64,000 bases of DNA. It comes from CBDFKQ01 sp965248855. Its GTDB lineage: Bacteria > Bacteroidota > Bacteroidia > Cytophagales > 172606-1. This document shows, piece by piece, positions 30,573-39,985 of the stretch. The stretch is taken from contig CBDFKQ010000021.1 of assembly GCA_965248855.1 (NCBI GenBank), positions 1 to 64,000 on the forward strand, written 5' to 3'. Position 1 is the first letter of the stretch. Each line of letters begins with the position of its first letter. A model generated the notes under the pieces. It had not been told where the DNA came from. It saw nothing but the letters and a program-made list of their open reading frames with translations, and made no database searches. The translations under genes were made by a program, and so were the position numbers.

Positions 30573-31667
30573 TTATAAATTTCCTCTCAACTCCTGTTCC
30601 CTTTCAATGGCTTCAAATAAGGCCTTAAAATTACCTTTACCAAACGATACTGCACCTCTGCGTTGAATAATTTCAAAAAATAATGTTGGCCTGTCTTCAA
30701 CCGGTTTAGAGAAAATTTGTAATAAATATCCTTCTTCATCACGGTCAACCAATATGTTTAAATCTTTAATAAGTTGAAAATCTTCTTCTATATTACCAAT
30801 TCTCTCCATTAAATTTTCATAATACGATTCGGGTACCGATAAAAATTCAACCCCTCTTTTCTTTAATTCGCTTACGGTTTTTAAAATATCATTGGTTGCA
30901 ATAGCAATGTGTTGCACCCCCGGGCCATGGTAAAAATCTAAATATTCTTCAATTTGTGATTTTTTCTTTCCCATTGCAGGTTCATTGATAGGAAATTTTA
31001 CATAACCATTTCCATTCGAAACTACTTTTGACATCAATGAAGAATATTCTGTAGAAATATCTTTATCGTCAAATGTAATGAGCATTTTAAATCCCATCAC
31101 ATTTTCATAAAAGTTTACCCAATTATTCATTCCTCCCAACTCTACATTACCTACGCAATGATCAATGTATTCTAAGCCTACAGGTTTCACTTCAAAATTG
31201 CTTTTCCCGGCTTTATAACCGGGCAAAAAGGAACCGATATAATTTTTCCTTTCAACAAATGTATGTACAGTATCACCATATGTATGAATGGAAGCAAGTA
31301 CAACTTCTCCAAACTCATCTTTATATTTTTGAGGTGATGAAACAGGTGTTGCACCCCTTTTTACAGTTTCATAAAAAGATTTTTCGGCATCATCTACCCA
31401 AAGAGCTAAAATTTTTACCCCATCACCATGCTTTTTAACATGTTCAGAAATTTCGGAATCTGATATAAGTGAAGTCGTTAAAACAATTCTGATCTTACCC
31501 TGAGCCAACACGTATGAACTTTTTCCACGATCGCCGGTTTCAGGGCCTGAATAGGCTATTAAGCTAAAGCCAAATGCTGACTGATAAAAATATGAAGCTT
31601 GCTTGGCATTGCCAACATAAAATTCAATATGATCAGTGCCGTTGATGGGTAGGAAATCCTCTTCCAT
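30573..31667 (-). CDS. hpd: 4-Hydroxyphenylpyruvate dioxygenase
   Basis: 364 residues, normal for bacterial HPPD. It turns 4-hydroxyphenylpyruvate and oxygen into homogentisate in tyrosine breakdown. Two vicinal-oxygen-chelate modules are present. The three iron ligands are in YIDHCVGNV, GVQHIAIATND and FFEIIQR. No other tyrosine-catabolism gene is adjacent. Confidence 0.93.
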   Translation of the reverse strand: MEEDFLPINGTDHIEFYVGNAKQASYFYQSAFGFSLIAYSGPETGDRGKSSYVLAQGKIRIVLTTSLISDSEISEHVKKHGDGVKILALWVDDAEKSFYETVKRGATPVSSPQKYKDEFGEVVLASIHTYGDTVHTFVERKNYIGSFLPGYKAGKSNFEVKPVGLEYIDHCVGNVELGGMNNWVNFYENVMGFKMLITFDDKDISTEYSSLMSKVVSNGNGYVKFPINEPAMGKKKSQIEEYLDFYHGPGVQHIAIATNDILKTVSELKKRGVEFLSVPESYYENLMERIGNIEEDFQLIKDLNILVDRDEEGYLLQIFSKPVEDRPTLFFEIIQRRGAVSFGKGNFKALFEAIEREQELRGNL

Positions 31668-31885
31668 AATTATAGAATTTTAAACTGCCAATTAATATTG
31701 TTATAACTGATATCCGGTTAATTTAATTATTTATTTAAATTATTTAAAGATATTTTTTTAATTTCAATGAAGCTCAATTGGTTATACGAGTAAATATTCT
31801 CTGAATAAATTTAAAAAAAATCGAACCGGAATTTTATAACAATCTGGTTTTTATTTTGTTCTTCCTATAAATAATACATTAGAAA

Positions 31886-31916
31886 TTGTTTTGTATTACT
31901 TCCGATTGTAGATTTG
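31886..31916 (+). promoter_or_regulatory. Candidate sdhCAB promoter
   Basis: TAGATTTG at 31909-31916 matches the Bacteroidota -7 consensus TAnnTTTG, with TTG at 31886-31888 about 20 bases upstream as a -33 element. It lies about 45 bases before the sdhC start at 31962. Confidence 0.45.
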
Positions 31917-31961
31917 AAAAGTTTATTAAAATGCTGTTCTATATCAAAAAAACAAATATAT

Positions 31962-32639
31962 ATGAGTTGGATTACAAAAACCCTCACAAGTTCTATAGGT
32001 CGTAAGCTTATTATGTCTCTAACGGGCTTATTCCTGATTTTATTTTTAACAGTTCACTTAATTGGTAACCTTCAACTTTTAGCGGGTGATAATGGGGAAT
32101 CATTTAATAGATATGCTTATTTTATGGGTCATAATAAATTGATTCAAATTATTTCAATAGGAAACTTTTTCTTTATCATTTTGCATATAGTTACCGCGTT
32201 TATGCTTGCTGCACATAATAAAGCTGCCCGGCCTGTTGATTATGCGTATAAAAAAACAAGCGACACAAGTACTTGGCAATCGAGAAACATGTTGTTGTTA
32301 GGTACAATTTTAATGATTTTTTTAGTTGTTCATATAGTAAATTTTTATGCAAAATCTAAATTTGGAGGCTTACAGGAAATTACTTATGAAGGCAAAGGCT
32401 ATCACGATTTATATTTTGCTACTGCAGCTGCATTTAAAGAGTGGTGGATAGTTGCACTGTACGCTGTGTCAATGTTGGGTTTATCATACCACCTGTTACA
32501 TGGTTTTTGGAGTGCTTTTCAAACTTTGGGTTTAAGTCACAAGAAATATACCCCTATCATAAAATTTTTGGGAACCGCCTATGCCATTATTGTTCCATTA
32601 CTATTTGCTTTAATTCCTATTGTAATGTATTTCTATTAA
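31962..32639 (+). CDS. sdhC: Succinate dehydrogenase cytochrome b subunit, b558 type
   Basis: 225 residues from the Met at 31962, which starts the family's usual SWITKTLTSSIGRKLIMSLTG; an upstream in-frame Met adds 16 non-conserved residues. Five hydrophobic helices with His residues in HLIGNL, HIVTAF, HIVNFY and HLLHGFW, candidates for haem b ligands. It anchors SdhAB in the membrane and passes electrons between menaquinone and succinate. First gene of the sdhCAB operon. Confidence 0.93.
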   Translation: MSWITKTLTSSIGRKLIMSLTGLFLILFLTVHLIGNLQLLAGDNGESFNRYAYFMGHNKLIQIISIGNFFFIILHIVTAFMLAAHNKAARPVDYAYKKTSDTSTWQSRNMLLLGTILMIFLVVHIVNFYAKSKFGGLQEITYEGKGYHDLYFATAAAFKEWWIVALYAVSMLGLSYHLLHGFWSAFQTLGLSHKKYTPIIKFLGTAYAIIVPLLFALIPIVMYFY

Positions 32640-32699
32640 AAGTTTTATTCTGATAAAGCTTTTAAATATTTAAAGATAAAATAATTAAAAAATAATTCC

Positions 32700-34613
32700 A
32701 TGAATTTAGATTCAAAAATCCCCGAAGGCCCAATTGCTGAAAAATGGACAAAATATAAATTTAATTTAAAATTAGTTAACCCTGCCAATAAACGTAAATA
32801 TGATATTATTGTAGTTGGTACCGGTTTAGCCGGATCGTCTGCAGCGGCATCATTGGCAGAATTAGGTTATAATGTAAAAGTTTTCACATTTCATGATAGC
32901 CCACGAAGAGCGCACAGCATTGCCGCACAAGGTGGAATAAATGCAGCAAAAAACTATCAAAATGATGGTGATTCTGTTTACAGATTATTTTATGATACCG
33001 TTAAAGGAGGAGATTATAGAGCCAGAGAAGGAAATGTTTATCGATTGGCACAAGTTTCAGTAAATATTATTGATCAATGTGTTGCTCAAGGTGTTCCTTT
33101 TGCAAGAGAATATGGTGGTTTATTGGCAAACAGGTCTTTTGGAGGTGCTCAAGTATCGAGAACATTTTATGCTCGCGGGCAAACAGGTCAACAATTATTA
33201 TTGGGTGCATATTCTGCATTAAGCAGACAAGTATCAACCGGAAAAATAAAAATGTACACCCGATCGGAGATGTTGGATGTAGTATTGGTTGATGGCAAAG
33301 CCAGAGGAATTGTAACAAGAGATTTAGTTACAGGAAAGATCGAAAGTCATTCAGGCCATGCTGTTTTGCTTTGTACAGGTGGATATGGAAATGTTTTTTA
33401 TTTATCTACCAATGCGAAAAACTGTAATACGTCTGCAATATGGAGAGCGCATAAAAAAGGTGCTTACTTTGCAAATCCTTGTTTTACGCAAATTCATCCG
33501 ACATGCATTCCTGTTTCAGGTGATTATCAATCCAAATTAACTTTAATGTCGGAATCATTAAGAAACGATGGAAGAGTATGGGTGCCGAAGGCTGTAGGTG
33601 ACAAGAGAAAACCAAGTGAAATTCCGGAAGAAGAAAAAGATTATTTTCTTGAAAGGAAATACCCGGCTTTTGGTAATCTGGTTCCAAGGGATGTTGCTTC
33701 CAGAAATGCCAAAGAGGTTTGTGACGAAGGCAGGGGAGTTGGAACAACCGGCTTAGCCGTTTATATGGATTTTGCAGATGCAATTAAAAGAGATGGATTA
33801 AGTACAATTGTTTCTAAATACGGTAACCTTTTCGATATGTACGAAAAAATTACCGGAGAAAATCCTTATGAAGTGCCTATGAGAATTTATCCTGCGGTCC
33901 ACTACACAATGGGAGGATTATGGGTGGATTATAATTTAATGACTTCTATCCCCGGTTTATATGCCTTAGGCGAAGCAAACTTTTCTGATCATGGAGCGAA
34001 TAGATTAGGAGCTTCTGCACTTATGCAAGGTTTAGCTGATGGATATTTTGTAATTCCTTATACATTAGGCGATTATTTAACAAGTAATTCGGGTATTAAA
34101 GTTGATACTTCTCACCCTGAATTTAAAAAAGCAGAATCAGAGGCGGCAGACAGAATCAAACAATTATTGAGTATTAATGGGAAGAGAACAGTTGACGATT
34201 TTCATAGAGAATTGGGTCATATCATTTGGACTTATTGTGGAATGTCGAGAACTGCTGAAGGTTTGAAAATTGCTCAGGGAAAAATTCAAGACCTAAAAAA
34301 GGAATATTGGCGTGATGTAAAAGTTAACGGTGCTAATGAGGAGATGAATCAAAGCCTTGAAAAAGCCTTAAGAGTTGCTGATTTTATTGAATTGGGTGAA
34401 TTAATGGTAATGGATGCGCTTAACAGAAATGAATCGTGTGGCGGTCATTTCCGTGAAGAATATCAAACTCCCGAAGGAGAAGCACAACGCGATGATGATA
34501 ATTATGCATATGTAGCAGCTTGGGAATTTAAGGGTGAAAATCAAGCTGAAGAACTTCACAAAGAAGAACTTCATTTTGAGAATGTAAAATTAACTCAGAG
34601 AAGTTATAAATAA
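32700..34613 (+). CDS. sdhA: Succinate dehydrogenase/fumarate reductase flavoprotein subunit
   Basis: 637 residues. The FAD-binding motif VGTGLAGSSAAASLAELGYNV is near the start; RRAHSIAAQGGINAA includes the loop where FAD is attached through His in this family. Active-site features include RNDGRVWVP, HYTMGGLWVD and the C-terminal GANRLGASALMQGL. It oxidises succinate to fumarate or the reverse. Lies between sdhC and sdhB with spacers of about 60 bases, so co-transcribed. Confidence 0.95.
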   Translation: MNLDSKIPEGPIAEKWTKYKFNLKLVNPANKRKYDIIVVGTGLAGSSAAASLAELGYNVKVFTFHDSPRRAHSIAAQGGINAAKNYQNDGDSVYRLFYDTVKGGDYRAREGNVYRLAQVSVNIIDQCVAQGVPFAREYGGLLANRSFGGAQVSRTFYARGQTGQQLLLGAYSALSRQVSTGKIKMYTRSEMLDVVLVDGKARGIVTRDLVTGKIESHSGHAVLLCTGGYGNVFYLSTNAKNCNTSAIWRAHKKGAYFANPCFTQIHPTCIPVSGDYQSKLTLMSESLRNDGRVWVPKAVGDKRKPSEIPEEEKDYFLERKYPAFGNLVPRDVASRNAKEVCDEGRGVGTTGLAVYMDFADAIKRDGLSTIVSKYGNLFDMYEKITGENPYEVPMRIYPAVHYTMGGLWVDYNLMTSIPGLYALGEANFSDHGANRLGASALMQGLADGYFVIPYTLGDYLTSNSGIKVDTSHPEFKKAESEAADRIKQLLSINGKRTVDDFHRELGHIIWTYCGMSRTAEGLKIAQGKIQDLKKEYWRDVKVNGANEEMNQSLEKALRVADFIELGELMVMDALNRNESCGGHFREEYQTPEGEAQRDDDNYAYVAAWEFKGENQAEELHKEELHFENVKLTQRSYK

Positions 34614-34675
34614 TTTTTGAGCAAACAATTGCTTATTTATTTTAATAATAAAAATAATATTTAAAGATATAGAAA

Positions 34676-35434
34676 ATGAGACTTCTCAATTTAACTTTAA
34701 AAATCTGGAGGCAAGCCAATGCTCAAGCCAAAGGTAAAATAGAGACATATCCACTTAATGACATTAATGATGAAATGTCTTTTTTGGAAATGTTAGATGT
34801 TTTAAATGAAAAATTAATTACCACAAATCAAGAGCCTGTTACATTTGATCATGATTGCAGGGAAGGCATATGTGGAGCATGTTCTTTGTATATAAATGGA
34901 AGGCCACATGGGCCTTCTCAAACTACAACATGTCAATTGCACATGCGTCACTTTAATGACGGTGAAACTATTGTTATTGAACCATGGAGAGCAAACCCTT
35001 TTCCGGTTATTAAAGATTTAATGGTTGATAGGGGTGCTTTTGACAGAATTATACAGGCAGGTGGTTTTATTTCTGTAAATACCGGCGTAAATGTGGATGC
35101 AAACGAAATTCCTATTTCAAAAGTAATAGCAGATGAGGCAATGGACAATGCAGCATGTATTGCATGTGGTGCATGTGTTGCGGCTTGTAAAAATGCTTCG
35201 GCAATGTTATTCGTTTCAGCCAAAGTGAGCCAGTTAGCACTGTTGCCACAAGGCCATGCAGAACAGCAGGAGCGTGTAGAAAAAATGGTTGCGCAAATGG
35301 ATGCCGAAGGTTTTGGCTCCTGCACAAATACCGGTGCCTGTGCTGCAGAATGCCCTAAAGAGATTCCTTTAGCTTCTATCGCCAGACTTAACAGAGAATA
35401 TCTTTCTGCTAAAATTGCAAGCAATAATATTTAA
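34676..35434 (+). CDS. sdhB: Succinate dehydrogenase/fumarate reductase iron-sulfur subunit
   Basis: 252 residues. The 2Fe-2S ligands are in CREGICGACSLYI and the downstream C of TTCQLH; CIACGACVAACKN holds a 4Fe-4S motif and CTNTGACAAECPKE completes the other clusters. It carries electrons from SdhA to SdhC. Last gene of the operon, followed by a strong terminator. Confidence 0.95.
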   Translation: MRLLNLTLKIWRQANAQAKGKIETYPLNDINDEMSFLEMLDVLNEKLITTNQEPVTFDHDCREGICGACSLYINGRPHGPSQTTTCQLHMRHFNDGETIVIEPWRANPFPVIKDLMVDRGAFDRIIQAGGFISVNTGVNVDANEIPISKVIADEAMDNAACIACGACVAACKNASAMLFVSAKVSQLALLPQGHAEQQERVEKMVAQMDAEGFGSCTNTGACAAECPKEIPLASIARLNREYLSAKIASNNI

Positions 35435-35470
35435 GATTAAATAAAAAAATATTTTTAATCAAATGCTTTT

Positions 35471-35510
35471 TCCTGTTCTATCTCACGTTGAGATAGAACA
35501 GGAAATTTTT
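35471..35510 (+). terminator. Terminator of sdhCAB
   Basis: A perfect 15-bp stem, TCCTGTTCTATCTCA and its complement, around the loop CGT, followed by AATTTTTAT. It lies 36 bases after the sdhB stop. Confidence 0.9.
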
Positions 35511-35584
35511 ATTTATATCTTTCAATTGAAAAAAATATCTGTTTAAAATCAAATGTAATTACTATTATGGGGAAAAATAATACT

Positions 35585-35720
35585 TTAATTATTTTTTAAA
35601 CATACAAGGACGAGCTTTAAAAGTTTTGGATTTAAGTTTTAGCCCTTGCATGGCTTAGTGTGCCTTTGGTTACTAGACGGATATGTTGAAATTGCCTCAC
35701 ATCAACTCTTTACAAAAGCT
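35585..35720. other. Structured-looking intergenic segment, possible small RNA
   Basis: Between two terminators lies a segment less AT-rich than its flanks, with AACATA near 35597 able to pair with TATGTT near 35682 and several GC-bearing words in between. No protein frame is open. It may be a small RNA, a gene relic or nothing. I do not recognise a known RNA family. Confidence 0.25.
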
Positions 35721-35725
35721 TAAAT

Positions 35726-35774
35726 GTTTAGAAATAAAAAACTTCCATTTTGTGGAAGTTTTTTATTTCTAAAC
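35726..35774 (-). terminator. Long hairpin overlapping the ettA stop codon
   Basis: A perfect 22-bp inverted repeat with five-base loop TTTTG; the core is ACTTCCA and TGGAAGT. A- and T-runs are inside the arms, so it can act on either strand. The ettA stop (35769-35771) is inside its right arm. Confidence 0.85.
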
Positions 35775-37433
35775 TAATTTTTTAAATTTTATTCGATGTG
35801 GGGTGTCGTCACCTAACCGTTTTTTTCTATTCTCTTCATAATCTGAAAAATTACCTTCAAACCAATAAACTTGAGAGTTACCTTCAAATGCTAAAATATG
35901 TGTACAAACACGATCTAAAAACCAACGATCATGGGAAATTATTACTGCGCAACCGGCAAAATTTTCTAAACCTTCTTCCAGTGCACGTAATGTATTAACA
36001 TCAAGGTCGTTGGTAGGTTCATCTAATAATAATAAATTCCCGCCTTCTTTTAATGTAACAGCCAAATGTACTCTGTTTCTTTCTCCACCCGATAAAATAC
36101 CAACCTTTTTTTCCTGATCCGATCCGCTAAAATTAAATTTACTTACGTAAGCACGGGAGTTCATTTGCTTGCCACCGAGTATAATATGTTCGGTTCCACC
36201 GGTAATGGTTTCAAAAACTGTTTTTCCCGGATCAAGATTATCGTGTTCCTGATCAACATAAGCGAGTTGAACTGTATCCCCAACTTCAAAATTACCTGCG
36301 TCAGGTTTTTCTTTTCCCGTAATTAATTTAAATAATGTTGTTTTACCGGCTCCATTAGGCCCGATAATTCCTACGATACCGGCCTGAGGTAATGTAAAAC
36401 TTAAATTTTCATACAATAATTTATCTCCAAAAGCTTTCGAAATATTTAATGCTTCAATAACTTTCGTTCCTAAGCGAGGGCCGGGAGGAATAAACAATTC
36501 CAATTTGTCTTCTTTCTGTCTATTATCTTCACTTAATAATTTATCATAGGCCTGTAAACGTGCTTTTGATTTTGCTTGACGTGCTTTGGGAGCCATTCTC
36601 ACCCATTCTAATTCGCGTTCAAGTGTTTTTTGTCTTTTTGATTCGGTTTTTTCTTCTTGAGATAAACGATTTTTCTTTTGTTCCAGCCACGAGGAATAAT
36701 TTCCTTTCCAGGGTATTCCTTCACCTCTATCTAATTCTAAAATCCAACCTGCCACATTATCTAAAAAATACCTATCGTGGGTTACGGCTATCACAGTGCC
36801 TTTGTATTCTTGTAAATGGTTTTCAAGCCACGCAACCGATTCTGCATCTAAATGATTGGTAGGTTCATCTAAAAGTAACACATCCGGCTGTTGAAGTAAT
36901 AAGCGGCACATGGCGACTCTTCTCTTTTCACCACCCGATAAGTTTTTAATTAAAGCTTCTGATGGTGGACAACGAAGCGCATCCATTGCCTTTTCTAATT
37001 TATTTTCAAGATTCCAGGCATCTAAATGATCTAATTTTTCCTGAACTTCGCCTTGCCTGTTAATTAATTTATCAAAATCAGCATCGGGGTCACCAAATTT
37101 TTCATTTATATCATCAAACTCTTTTAAAAGGTCAACCACTTCTTTAACGCCTTCTTTTACAACTTCAATTACGGTTTTTTCAGGTTCAAATTGAGGTTCT
37201 TGCTCTAACATTCCAACAGTATAACCCGGAGAGAAAACCACATCTCCCTGAATATTTTTGTCAATACCTGCAATAACCCTTAATAATGATGATTTACCTG
37301 AGCCATTTAATCCTAAAACACCAATTTTAGCACCATAAAAAAATGATAAATAAATATTTTTTAAAACTGTTTTTTGAGGCGGGTAAGTTTTGGTAACACC
37401 AGCCATTGAAAATATTATTTTTTCGTCAGCCAT
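35769..37433 (-). CDS. ettA: Energy-dependent translational throttle protein, ABC-F
   Basis: 554 residues, the EttA length. Two ABC domains: Walker A GLNGSGKSS and GPNGAGKTT, signatures LSGGEKRRV and LSGGERNRV, Walker B LLLDEPTNHLD and LLLDEPTNDLD. Between them is the linker with the EQKKNRLSQEEK helix that inserts at the ribosomal E site. There are no membrane helices. EttA regulates entry into elongation according to ATP. A terminator hairpin overlaps its stop. Confidence 0.93.
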   Translation of the reverse strand: MADEKIIFSMAGVTKTYPPQKTVLKNIYLSFFYGAKIGVLGLNGSGKSSLLRVIAGIDKNIQGDVVFSPGYTVGMLEQEPQFEPEKTVIEVVKEGVKEVVDLLKEFDDINEKFGDPDADFDKLINRQGEVQEKLDHLDAWNLENKLEKAMDALRCPPSEALIKNLSGGEKRRVAMCRLLLQQPDVLLLDEPTNHLDAESVAWLENHLQEYKGTVIAVTHDRYFLDNVAGWILELDRGEGIPWKGNYSSWLEQKKNRLSQEEKTESKRQKTLERELEWVRMAPKARQAKSKARLQAYDKLLSEDNRQKEDKLELFIPPGPRLGTKVIEALNISKAFGDKLLYENLSFTLPQAGIVGIIGPNGAGKTTLFKLITGKEKPDAGNFEVGDTVQLAYVDQEHDNLDPGKTVFETITGGTEHIILGGKQMNSRAYVSKFNFSGSDQEKKVGILSGGERNRVHLAVTLKEGGNLLLLDEPTNDLDVNTLRALEEGLENFAGCAVIISHDRWFLDRVCTHILAFEGNSQVYWFEGNFSDYEENRKKRLGDDTPHRIKFKKLV

Positions 37434-37499
37434 ATTTTATTTTAAAAATTAAATTTAATTTTTGTTTAAAAAGCAATCTGCATAAAACCAATTATATTT

Positions 37500-38873
37500 T
37501 TAATTGGTCATAGCCATCAACAAATCTGCTTGTGTAATAATATGTACTTTGTTTAAATCGTCTCTAACTAAAAGTGCTTTGTTATCTTTATCAATTAAAG
37601 AGGATAAAACATCTATTGTATTATCCATACCAACAAATTTAAAAGCAGAATCCATTACTTCACTAACAGGTTGGTCTTTTATTGAAGAATCTTCGATGAT
37701 TTGACCCAATATTTTTGAATCGACCAAACTTCCTACAATATGCCCTTCATTATCAGTAATTGGTATTTGCGAAATGCCTTCCTTGGTTAATATTTTAATC
37801 GCTTCACTTACTTTTAAATCATTTTTAATTGTAAACAGATTATCAGAGCCATTTTTAGATGAAATAATATCCCTTGCTGTTGCAAAAGTTCTAGATTCTA
37901 AAAAACCATGGTCTTTCATCCAAGTGTCATTATAAATTTTATTTAAATAACGAGTACCATGGTCAGGTAAAATAATAACCATCAAATCACCTTCTTTCAA
38001 ATTTTCTTTTGCATATTCTAATGCACCATATACTGCAGAACCACAAGACCAGCCAACAAACAAACCTTCTTCTCGAGCAAGTTTACGTGTCATTATTGCG
38101 GCATCTTTATCGGTAACTTTTATAAACTGATCAATTAAACTAAAATCAACATTTTTAGGTAAAATATCTTCTCCAATACCTTCTGTTAAATATGGATATA
38201 TTTCATTTTCATCGAAAATATTTGTCTCTTTATATTTTTTAAAAACAGAACCATAAGTATCCAATCCAATTGAAACAATTGATTTGTTTTGCTCTTTTAA
38301 ATATTTGCTTGTGCCACATATTGTACCGCCTGTTCCTACTCCTGATGCAAAGTGAGTTATTTTTCCTTCAGTATCCCTCCATATTTCGGGCCCTGTAGTT
38401 TCATAATGCGCTGCAGTGTTTGAAAGATTGTCGTATTGATTTGGGTAAATGGAATTTACGATTTCTTTATTTAAGCGCCTCGCAACCGAATAATAGGAGC
38501 GGGGATCTTCCGGAGAAACATTTGTAGGGCAAACAATAACTTCAGCACCAACTGCACGTAAAATATTTATTTTTTCTTGCGATTGTTTATCCGACACTGT
38601 AAAAACGCATTTATATCCCTTTGCAATCGCAACCAATGCCAATCCCATACCGGTGTTTCCTGATGTACCTTCAATGATAGTGCCTCCGGGTTTTAATAAA
38701 CCTGATTTTTCCGCATCTTCAATCATTTTAATGGCAATTCTGTCTTTTACTGAATTACCGGGGTTTAAATATTCAACTTTTACAAGAATAGTACCCTTAA
38801 CATCCTTTGCAAGCTTATTTAGTTTCACTAAAGGAGTATTACCTACAGTGTCTATAATGGAATTGTAATACAT
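37500..38873 (-). CDS. Cystathionine beta-synthase, PLP enzyme with CBS pair
   Basis: 457 residues. The PLP domain has NPGNSVKDR with the Schiff-base Lys, EGTSGNTGMGLA for the phosphate-contact loop and SGVGTGGTI. The last third (from about residue 335) is a pair of CBS domains (ISQIPITDNEGHIVG, KALLVRDDLNKVHIITQADL), usually a regulatory ligand-binding module. It condenses homocysteine and serine to cystathionine. Cysteine synthase is the alternative, but the C-terminal CBS pair favours this call. Confidence 0.85.
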   Translation of the reverse strand: MYYNSIIDTVGNTPLVKLNKLAKDVKGTILVKVEYLNPGNSVKDRIAIKMIEDAEKSGLLKPGGTIIEGTSGNTGMGLALVAIAKGYKCVFTVSDKQSQEKINILRAVGAEVIVCPTNVSPEDPRSYYSVARRLNKEIVNSIYPNQYDNLSNTAAHYETTGPEIWRDTEGKITHFASGVGTGGTICGTSKYLKEQNKSIVSIGLDTYGSVFKKYKETNIFDENEIYPYLTEGIGEDILPKNVDFSLIDQFIKVTDKDAAIMTRKLAREEGLFVGWSCGSAVYGALEYAKENLKEGDLMVIILPDHGTRYLNKIYNDTWMKDHGFLESRTFATARDIISSKNGSDNLFTIKNDLKVSEAIKILTKEGISQIPITDNEGHIVGSLVDSKILGQIIEDSSIKDQPVSEVMDSAFKFVGMDNTIDVLSSLIDKDNKALLVRDDLNKVHIITQADLLMAMTN

Positions 38874-39226
38874 ATATGAATGGTGTTAAAAAATTCTTTT
38901 GAAATAAAACACAAAGAAAAAATATTTTTCTCATTACTAATCATAAAAAAAAATTATATTTTGATGCATTTATAAATTTATTGCTGATTTAACACTTAAA
39001 TTATTAGTGGGTTCAATCGCAACCTTAATTTTATTTTTTAATGGCTTGGCCGGTATTTTGTTATTAGAAGAATAAGATATTATCTAAAAATTGTTTTTAA
39101 ATATGAATATATAGATATCGTTAAACTGATAATTGATTTATAAAAATAAAATTAATTTTAAAAATTTGGATATAAATAGTTTTGATAATGCTTTTAAATT
39201 ATTAATTAAAATATAAATTTTACTTC
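38874..39226. other. AT-rich spacer with a tiny hydrophobic open stretch
   Basis: Divergent promoter region between the cystathionine synthase gene and the sirtuin gene. An open stretch at 38965-39075 reads a short hydrophobic peptide (LLVGSIATLILFFNGLAGIL) but has no ATG start; it is not called as a gene. Nothing else is recognised. Confidence 0.4.
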
Positions 39227-39919
39227 ATGAAATCCAAACTTGTTGTACTATCAGGGGCAGGAATAAGCGCAGAAAGTGGAATTAAAACTTTTAGAGATTC
39301 AGGTGGTTTGTGGGAAGGGTATGATATAATGGAAGTAGCAACCCCCGAAGGATGGCACAAAAATCAAGAGCTTGTTCTTGATTTTTATAATCAACGTCGC
39401 AAACAAGCTTTAAAAGCCCAACCAAATGCTGCTCATAAAATATTGGCAGAACTTGAAAAAGATTTTGATGTAGTAATTATCACTCAAAATGTAGATAACT
39501 TACATGAAAAAGCCGGTTCGAGTAATGTTTTACATTTACATGGAGAATTATTTAAATCGCGAAGTACGGTGGACGAAAAATTAATTTATGATGTGGAAGG
39601 TTGGGAAATAATGCCGGGAGATAAATGTGAAAAAGGATCGCAATTGAGGCCGCATATAGTATGGTTTGGAGAAATGGTACCAATGATGGAAGAAGCTGTA
39701 AAAGAAGTTTTATCAGCCGATATTTTTATAGTTGTTGGTACATCGTTGGTTGTTTATCCTGCAGCAAGTTTATTGGATTATGTTGCTGATAATGTACTCA
39801 AATATGTTATTGACCCAAGCTTGCCTGATGTTAAACAACGGCCAAATTTATGTATGTATAATGAACCGGCATCAACCGGAATGAAGAAAGTGCAAGAAGA
39901 ATTAAAAAGAAGACTATAA
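39227..39919 (+). CDS. cobB: SIR2-family NAD-dependent protein deacylase
   Basis: 230 residues. GAGISAESGIKTFRDSGGLWE binds NAD, QNVDNLHEKAGS continues the site, and HLHGELF holds the catalytic His. The following zinc module is degenerate: only one Cys (DKCEKGSQLRPHIVWFGE) is present where four are usual. This loss occurs in other bacterial sirtuins. It should remove acyl groups from lysines. Single gene, divergent from the cystathionine synthase gene. Confidence 0.88.
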   Translation: MKSKLVVLSGAGISAESGIKTFRDSGGLWEGYDIMEVATPEGWHKNQELVLDFYNQRRKQALKAQPNAAHKILAELEKDFDVVIITQNVDNLHEKAGSSNVLHLHGELFKSRSTVDEKLIYDVEGWEIMPGDKCEKGSQLRPHIVWFGEMVPMMEEAVKEVLSADIFIVVGTSLVVYPAASLLDYVADNVLKYVIDPSLPDVKQRPNLCMYNEPASTGMKKVQEELKRRL

Positions 39920-39985
39920 ATAAAATGACCGGAAAAATTTTACAGAAAGAATTAATTTTTTTTAAACCTTATTTAGAATTAGCAA

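Noticed and set aside
38965..39075. A short hydrophobic open stretch upstream of the sirtuin gene
   Set aside because: No ATG, only a GTG giving about 22 residues, no conservation that I recognise.
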